A stretch of 38,795 nt of DNA from JANXLS01 sp037129555 (GTDB lineage: Bacteria; Planctomycetota; SZUA-567; H5-PLA8), in NCBI GenBank assembly GCA_037129555.1, contig JBAXUS010000040.1:1-38795 (forward strand). Reading direction: 5' to 3'. Below are positions 34,960 through 38,795 of this stretch, in pieces. Positions within the stretch are counted from its first letter, which is position 1, and each line of letters opens with the position of its first letter. The notes under the pieces are model-generated. The model did no database searches. It was given only the letters and a program-made list of their open reading frames with translations, and was not told the origin of the DNA. The position numbers and the translations under genes are program-made.

Positions 34960-36303
34960 ATGAACGTTGTATTGATCGTCGAAGATGATCTGGTGTTGCG
35001 CAACAAAGTGTCGAAAATACTGGCCACTCAGGGATGGGGTATCCTGCTGGCCGGTGACGGTATCGAAGCACTTGAACACCTCCGAAACAACGCCGTGCAT
35101 CTCATCATCGCAGAACTCCACTCGCCAGCTATCAATGGCCTGGACCTCCTGCGACGAGTGCGCGAAACAGACGCTCGGACGCCGTTCATTGTGCTTCGCG
35201 AACCGACGAACATTACAGGCGCTGTTGAAGCGCTTCAGATCGGTGCGGACGACACATGGGTCAAGCCGCTGGCAGTCGACGAAATCCCTCGTAAAGTCGA
35301 ACGTATTCTGGAACGCGCCAACCTCGTGCTAGAAAACGCACTGCTGAAGCGCGAACGTGAACACCACTCATCGACTTCCGAAATCGTCGGCACGAGTGAT
35401 GGAATCGACGCCGTTCGAACGTGGACGCGCCACGCCGCGACGACGCGTTCTCCCGCGTTGATCGTCGGCGAAACCGGCACGGGTCGGACATTGGTAGCCC
35501 GAACAATTCACGGGCTCAGCAGCGCAACGCCCGGTGCGTTTGCCACGGTCTATTGCGGCGGGATTTCCGAACACGAATTGGAAGCGCACCTCTTCGGACG
35601 GACTCGCGGAACCTCTGACAGTGCGTTGCCCGAATCCAACGGATTGCTCCGCAGCGTGCGCTCCGGCACAGTATTTCTCAAGAACATCGACGCCATTCCC
35701 ATGGCGCTTCAGAGCAAACTCGCCCAAGCGATGGCGACGAATCGAGTGTGCCCAGTCGGCTCAACCGTCGCTCAGCCTTTTAACGCGCGCATCATTGCGA
35801 GCGCGTCGCACCGATTGTCACGCGATGTGGATAAGCGCTTGTTCGACGGCGCACTGTATGCTCATTTCCTGCCGCTTGAATGCCTCCTCCCCCCGTTGCG
35901 TGATCGTCGTAGCGATGTGCCGCTGCTTGCCGCTTTTTTCATCTCCCATTTAAACTCTGCATTACATCGGGCATTTACTGGCATTGATCGGAGTCTGCTC
36001 ACTGAATTCAGTACGCTGCCCTGGAAGGGCAATGTCCGCGAATTGCGCGGACGTATCGAACTCGCCATGATCGTCGGGTCAGAACCCTTCCTCAAATCGC
36101 CTGACGGTTCTGCACTGGGGCGCATCCCTGCGATGCCGGTGGCCGAAGTCAAAGATTTGAAAGACGCGGCGTCCACATTCGAACGCGACCACATCCGCCG
36201 CATCATCGCCGAATGCCAAGGCAATAAACGCGAGGCCGCCCGAGCACTCGGCGTCTCACTTTCATCGCTGTACCGGCATCTCGATTTGAAAGGCCCGGTT
36301 TAA
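34960..36303 (+). CDS. NtrC-like regulator with degenerate REC and AAA+ motifs
   Basis: A 447-residue protein with REC (about 1-120), AAA+ (about 140-365) and Fis-type HTH (about 405-443, ending GVSLSSLYRHL). Each catalytic site is altered. In REC the acidic pair (Asp9, Asp10) and Lys102 remain, but the phospho-acceptor Asp is Glu52 (IIAELHSP), and the Thr/Ser switch site reads FIVLREP. In AAA+ the Walker A is GETGTGRT with Arg176 for Lys. The sigma54-contact GAFTGA loop is GTSDSA (217-222). The Walker B acidic pair is Lys241-Asn242 (VFLKNI). LPPLRDRRSDVPLL and the HTH are intact. It probably binds DNA but cannot hydrolyse ATP or open sigma54 complexes, so a repressor or sigma70-type regulator is inferred. 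It lies five bases after the PSD1 gene, hence likely the same transcript. Confidence 0.88.
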   Translation: MNVVLIVEDDLVLRNKVSKILATQGWGILLAGDGIEALEHLRNNAVHLIIAELHSPAINGLDLLRRVRETDARTPFIVLREPTNITGAVEALQIGADDTWVKPLAVDEIPRKVERILERANLVLENALLKREREHHSSTSEIVGTSDGIDAVRTWTRHAATTRSPALIVGETGTGRTLVARTIHGLSSATPGAFATVYCGGISEHELEAHLFGRTRGTSDSALPESNGLLRSVRSGTVFLKNIDAIPMALQSKLAQAMATNRVCPVGSTVAQPFNARIIASASHRLSRDVDKRLFDGALYAHFLPLECLLPPLRDRRSDVPLLAAFFISHLNSALHRAFTGIDRSLLTEFSTLPWKGNVRELRGRIELAMIVGSEPFLKSPDGSALGRIPAMPVAEVKDLKDAASTFERDHIRRIIAECQGNKREAARALGVSLSSLYRHLDLKGPV

Positions 36304-36393
36304 TAAGATTTCAAAAACGCGTTGGACTTTTCGCGCATCAGTGGCAACGTAAAGGTGGTGGAAGTGGAGTGAGGGGGAGAAGAGGAGCAACTC

Positions 36394-37785
36394 ATGTCCG
36401 AAGCGACAGGAACCGGCTCGACTGACATCCAGACAATTGAACAAGATTTTCATCTGACTCCCGACGGGCACGGTCAAAAGACGTTTGTGCTCGATACCAA
36501 CATTCTGCTCCACAATCCCGGTGCGCTCTTCGCCTTCAAAGACAACCGCGTCGTTCTCGCGCTCGCGGTCATCGAAGAACTCGACCGCTTCAAGCGCAAC
36601 AACGACGAACTCGGTCGCAATGCACGCCACGTCATCCGTGAAATCGACAAACTCCGCCACCTCGGCCACCTCGCTGACGGCGTACCCATCGGCAACGGCG
36701 GCATCCTGCAAGTCGTCCTCCAGCAGGACGTCAAAAACGATCTGACCATGGCCGGCCTGAAGCCCGAAGCCGCCGACAATCAGATCATCGCCGTCGCACT
36801 CGAACTAAACCGCAAAGGCCAGCGCGTCATCTTCGTCTCGAAGGACATCAATTGCCGCGTAAAAGCCGACGCCCTCGGCCTCAAGGTCATGGATCTTGAG
36901 CAGCAGAAAGTCGATTACGACACGCTCTATACCGGCTGGCGCGAAATTCAGGTTTCAGCCGAGACGATCAACGAATTCTACAGCGGAAAAAAAGTCACGA
37001 TTCCCGATCTCGATCCCACGTGCTCGCCCAACGAATTCTTCCTTATGAAGAACGAGTCGAATCCGAAGCACACGGCAATGGCCCGCGCGGATATGGTCGG
37101 CCACGAACTCGTCCCGCTGATCTCCGAATTCGACCGCGCCTGGAACATTGCTCCGCGAAGCGCATCCCAGCGCTATGCGTTCGAACTCCTGCTCGACGAC
37201 AGCGTCCAACTCGTTACCCTCGTCGGTCGAGCCGGAACGGGCAAAACGCTGATGGCCCTCGCCGCCGGGTTGCAGCGCGTCATCAAGGACAAGAAATACG
37301 AAAAGATTCTCGTCTCCCGCCCGATCATGCCGATGGGCCGCGATATCGGTTTTCTGCCCGGCAACAAAGACGAAAAACTCATGGCGTGGATGGGCCCGAT
37401 TTTCGACAATTTGAAGATGTTGCTCAACGGTCGTTACTCGCCACACCAGTTGACGCGCGATCAGCTCTTCGAACAAGACCTGCTCGAATTGGAAGCGCTG
37501 ACGTACATTCGCGGACGCAGCATTACGAACATGTTCGTGATCATCGACGAAGCGCAGAATCTGACGCCGCACGAAGTCAAAACGATCATCAGCCGCGTCG
37601 GTGAAGGCACGAAAATGATCCTGACCGGCGACCCGCAGCAGATCGACAATCCGTATCTCGACGCGAGTTCCAACGGGCTGACGTACTGCGTCGAACGCTT
37701 GAAAAGCTCCGACCTTTGCGGCCACATCACACTGACAAAATCGGAACGCAGCGCGCTGGCGGATTTGGCGGCGGAACGGTTGTAG
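36394..37785 (+). CDS. PIN-domain PhoH-family ATPase (PhoH2-type)
   Basis: A 463-residue cytoplasmic protein combining a PIN nuclease domain (about 28-165) with a PhoH ATPase/helicase domain (about 255-463). PIN residues include Asp34 in FVLDTNILLHNP, the LAVIEELDRFK acidic strand and ADNQIIAVAL. The PhoH part has Walker A GRAGTGKT (278-285, Lys284), the SRPIMPMGRDIGFLPG motif, Walker B VIIDEAQN (Asp385, Glu386) and TGDPQQID. PhoH2 proteins are reported as RNA helicase/ribonucleases, often with an antitoxin-like partner upstream; here the upstream gene is the regulator, 90 bases away, and no small antitoxin gene is visible. GAGGAG six bases before the ATG gives a strong start. All catalytic residues appear intact. 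Confidence 0.94.
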   Translation: MSEATGTGSTDIQTIEQDFHLTPDGHGQKTFVLDTNILLHNPGALFAFKDNRVVLALAVIEELDRFKRNNDELGRNARHVIREIDKLRHLGHLADGVPIGNGGILQVVLQQDVKNDLTMAGLKPEAADNQIIAVALELNRKGQRVIFVSKDINCRVKADALGLKVMDLEQQKVDYDTLYTGWREIQVSAETINEFYSGKKVTIPDLDPTCSPNEFFLMKNESNPKHTAMARADMVGHELVPLISEFDRAWNIAPRSASQRYAFELLLDDSVQLVTLVGRAGTGKTLMALAAGLQRVIKDKKYEKILVSRPIMPMGRDIGFLPGNKDEKLMAWMGPIFDNLKMLLNGRYSPHQLTRDQLFEQDLLELEALTYIRGRSITNMFVIIDEAQNLTPHEVKTIISRVGEGTKMILTGDPQQIDNPYLDASSNGLTYCVERLKSSDLCGHITLTKSERSALADLAAERL

Positions 37786-37878
37786 AGATGTGAGGCGGGG
37801 CTCGACAAAATGAGTCGTCTGTTTCCGAGTACCTCCATTCAAAGTTGGACGCAGGTCAAAAATGGTCGAGGATCCCGC

Positions 37879-38730
37879 ATGAACAGCAAAGACCTGAAAG
37901 TTGCCAATCGGAATCGTTGCAATTCTGTCGTGTTATTGTTGATTTTCCTCGCTGGCTTGAACGCGTCTTGTGGTGAGGGAAATCCTGATGTCGTGAAGAA
38001 GCAGCCTGTTCCCGATGCGGAAGCGTTAAAAAAGGCTACCAAGCAGGTTCATGACGACTTCGCCGAAGACTATACAAAAAAAGCTTACATTGATTCACGT
38101 AAATTTGCGATGAAGCTAATTGTTCAAGCCCGAAATAGTAAAGACGATCCAGCGATGTGCTATACGTTGTTGAGCGAACTCGCGACGTTGCGGGCCAAGC
38201 AGTCGAGTTTATGCGAGGTGCTAATCGCCATTCAATTGATGCGCGACCAATTTGAAATTGATAACGTCGCCGTGACCAAAAATGCGTTGACGTCGTTTAC
38301 CGTTCCAAGGGACGATAAATTAACAGAGAAAGCTCTGGCCGCTCTTCGCGCATTGTTCAGCAAACCAGATGATGCGGTTCAAAATCTCATAGTGGGACGT
38401 TACTTGCTTAATGTTTGTTCCACCGAAAGCGCGTTGCCATATCTATCAAAATGTTCCGACGCGACACTGAAAAAGTTGGCAGTCGAGGAAATTTCTGTGG
38501 GAACTGCGCCAACCTTGGATGTGATGATGCAACTGGGTGACAGTTGGTGGGATCTCGGCGAGCGCGAAGCAAACAAAAATTACAAAACTAATCTCTGGGG
38601 GCGTGCTATACATTGGTACGAAATGCTTTCGCCTATAGCCAATGACGTGACGAAGGCGAAAGCGGAAAAGAGGATTGTTTCTTTTTTTCAGTTTGTCGGT
38701 ATACCAAGGCCAATTCGTAATCCGCGATAG
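37879..38730 (+). CDS. Secreted helical protein, planctomycete-type module
   Basis: A 283-residue exported protein. The ATG at 37879 has GAGG in front and starts a signal peptide (hydrophobic VVLLLIFLAGL at about 17-27, then NASCGEG); Cys31 suggests a lipoprotein, although the lipobox is imperfect. The N-terminal half (about 45-130) is helical: KQVHDDFAEDYTKKAY, MKLIVQARNSKDDPAMCYTLL, LCEVLIAIQLMRDQFEIDN. This matches a module I recall at the start of many planctomycete secreted proteins, as does the later LGDSWWDLGEREANKN / LWGRAIHWYEMLSPIA segment. Those relatives usually continue into an effector domain; this one stops soon after. Function unknown. Confidence 0.72.
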   Translation: MNSKDLKVANRNRCNSVVLLLIFLAGLNASCGEGNPDVVKKQPVPDAEALKKATKQVHDDFAEDYTKKAYIDSRKFAMKLIVQARNSKDDPAMCYTLLSELATLRAKQSSLCEVLIAIQLMRDQFEIDNVAVTKNALTSFTVPRDDKLTEKALAALRALFSKPDDAVQNLIVGRYLLNVCSTESALPYLSKCSDATLKKLAVEEISVGTAPTLDVMMQLGDSWWDLGEREANKNYKTNLWGRAIHWYEMLSPIANDVTKAKAEKRIVSFFQFVGIPRPIRNPR

Positions 38731-38795
38731 TGGGCTTACGTTAAGGATGCATACAAAATTTTTTCATACGGCATTTGTAATCAGATTGAATACAC

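Noticed and set aside
36955..37842. Minus-strand ORF of 295 residues opposite the PhoH gene
   Set aside because: Antisense to intact PIN-PhoH motifs; Arg/Val/His-rich, no domain.

Overview
The window looks like the chromosome of a Planctomycetota (PVC-superphylum) bacterium. The best marker is the 1104-residue protein at 31640-34954, which carries the planctomycete cytochrome-c (PSCyt1), DUF1549 (PSCyt2) and DUF1553 (PSD1) domains. Supporting marks are a Ser/Thr kinase with a large extracytoplasmic region, many secreted TPR/HEAT proteins, a planctomycete-type secreted helical module at the right end, and several families of palindromic intergenic repeats. Start codons are often preceded by GGAG/GAGG. 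I saw no phage, IS element, CRISPR array or rRNA.

Layout, left to right. 1-44: 3' end of a tRNA-Thr(CGT). 445-3733: a tandem pseudo-HtrA with two dead protease domains and a PDZ, followed by an intact HtrA/Deg protease. 3788-4048: small membrane-anchored zinc-finger protein, convergent with a HEAT/DUF4388 protein (4051-6630, minus) and chorismate synthase aroC (6743-7900, minus). 8185-11283: transmembrane Ser/Thr kinase. 11308-13505 (minus): a MJ1255-type glycosyltransferase coupled by an ATGA overlap to a radical SAM/SPASM-like protein. 13885-15672: papain-like protease with a 43-Asp run in an extreme acidic tail, closed by a strong terminator. 15962-16495: small secreted HEAT protein sharing its stop-codon bases with convergent scpA. 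16492-21330 (minus): probable operon of two secreted TPR-like proteins, a NTP_transf_5 nucleotidyltransferase and scpA. 21633-23833: twin STN-domain secreted protein and moaA. 23915-25399 (minus): RNase II/R-type exonuclease. 25676-26137 (minus): small unknown protein. 26138-26877: gene-free stretch. 26878-30029: a PolX-like protein with a dead polymerase site, then an overlapping GAF protein/subtilisin pair. 30381-31418: class II fructose-bisphosphate aldolase with its own terminator. 31640-38730: the PSD1 protein, a degenerate NtrC-like regulator, a PIN-PhoH ATPase and a secreted helical protein.

The strongest theme is catalytically dead homologues placed beside or fused to intact machinery: double pseudo-HtrA next to HtrA, PolX without its polymerase aspartates but with an intact PHP nuclease, and an NtrC-like protein with a phosphomimetic-looking REC and broken Walker A, Walker B and GAFTGA motifs. 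A second theme is proteases in unusual settings: papain with a poly-acid tail, and a cytoplasmic subtilisin overlapping a GAF sensor gene. A third is a C-terminal beta-rich domain apparently shared by the kinase ectodomain and a secreted TPR protein encoded nearby. All functional links are inferred from sequence; no searches or structure predictions were run.
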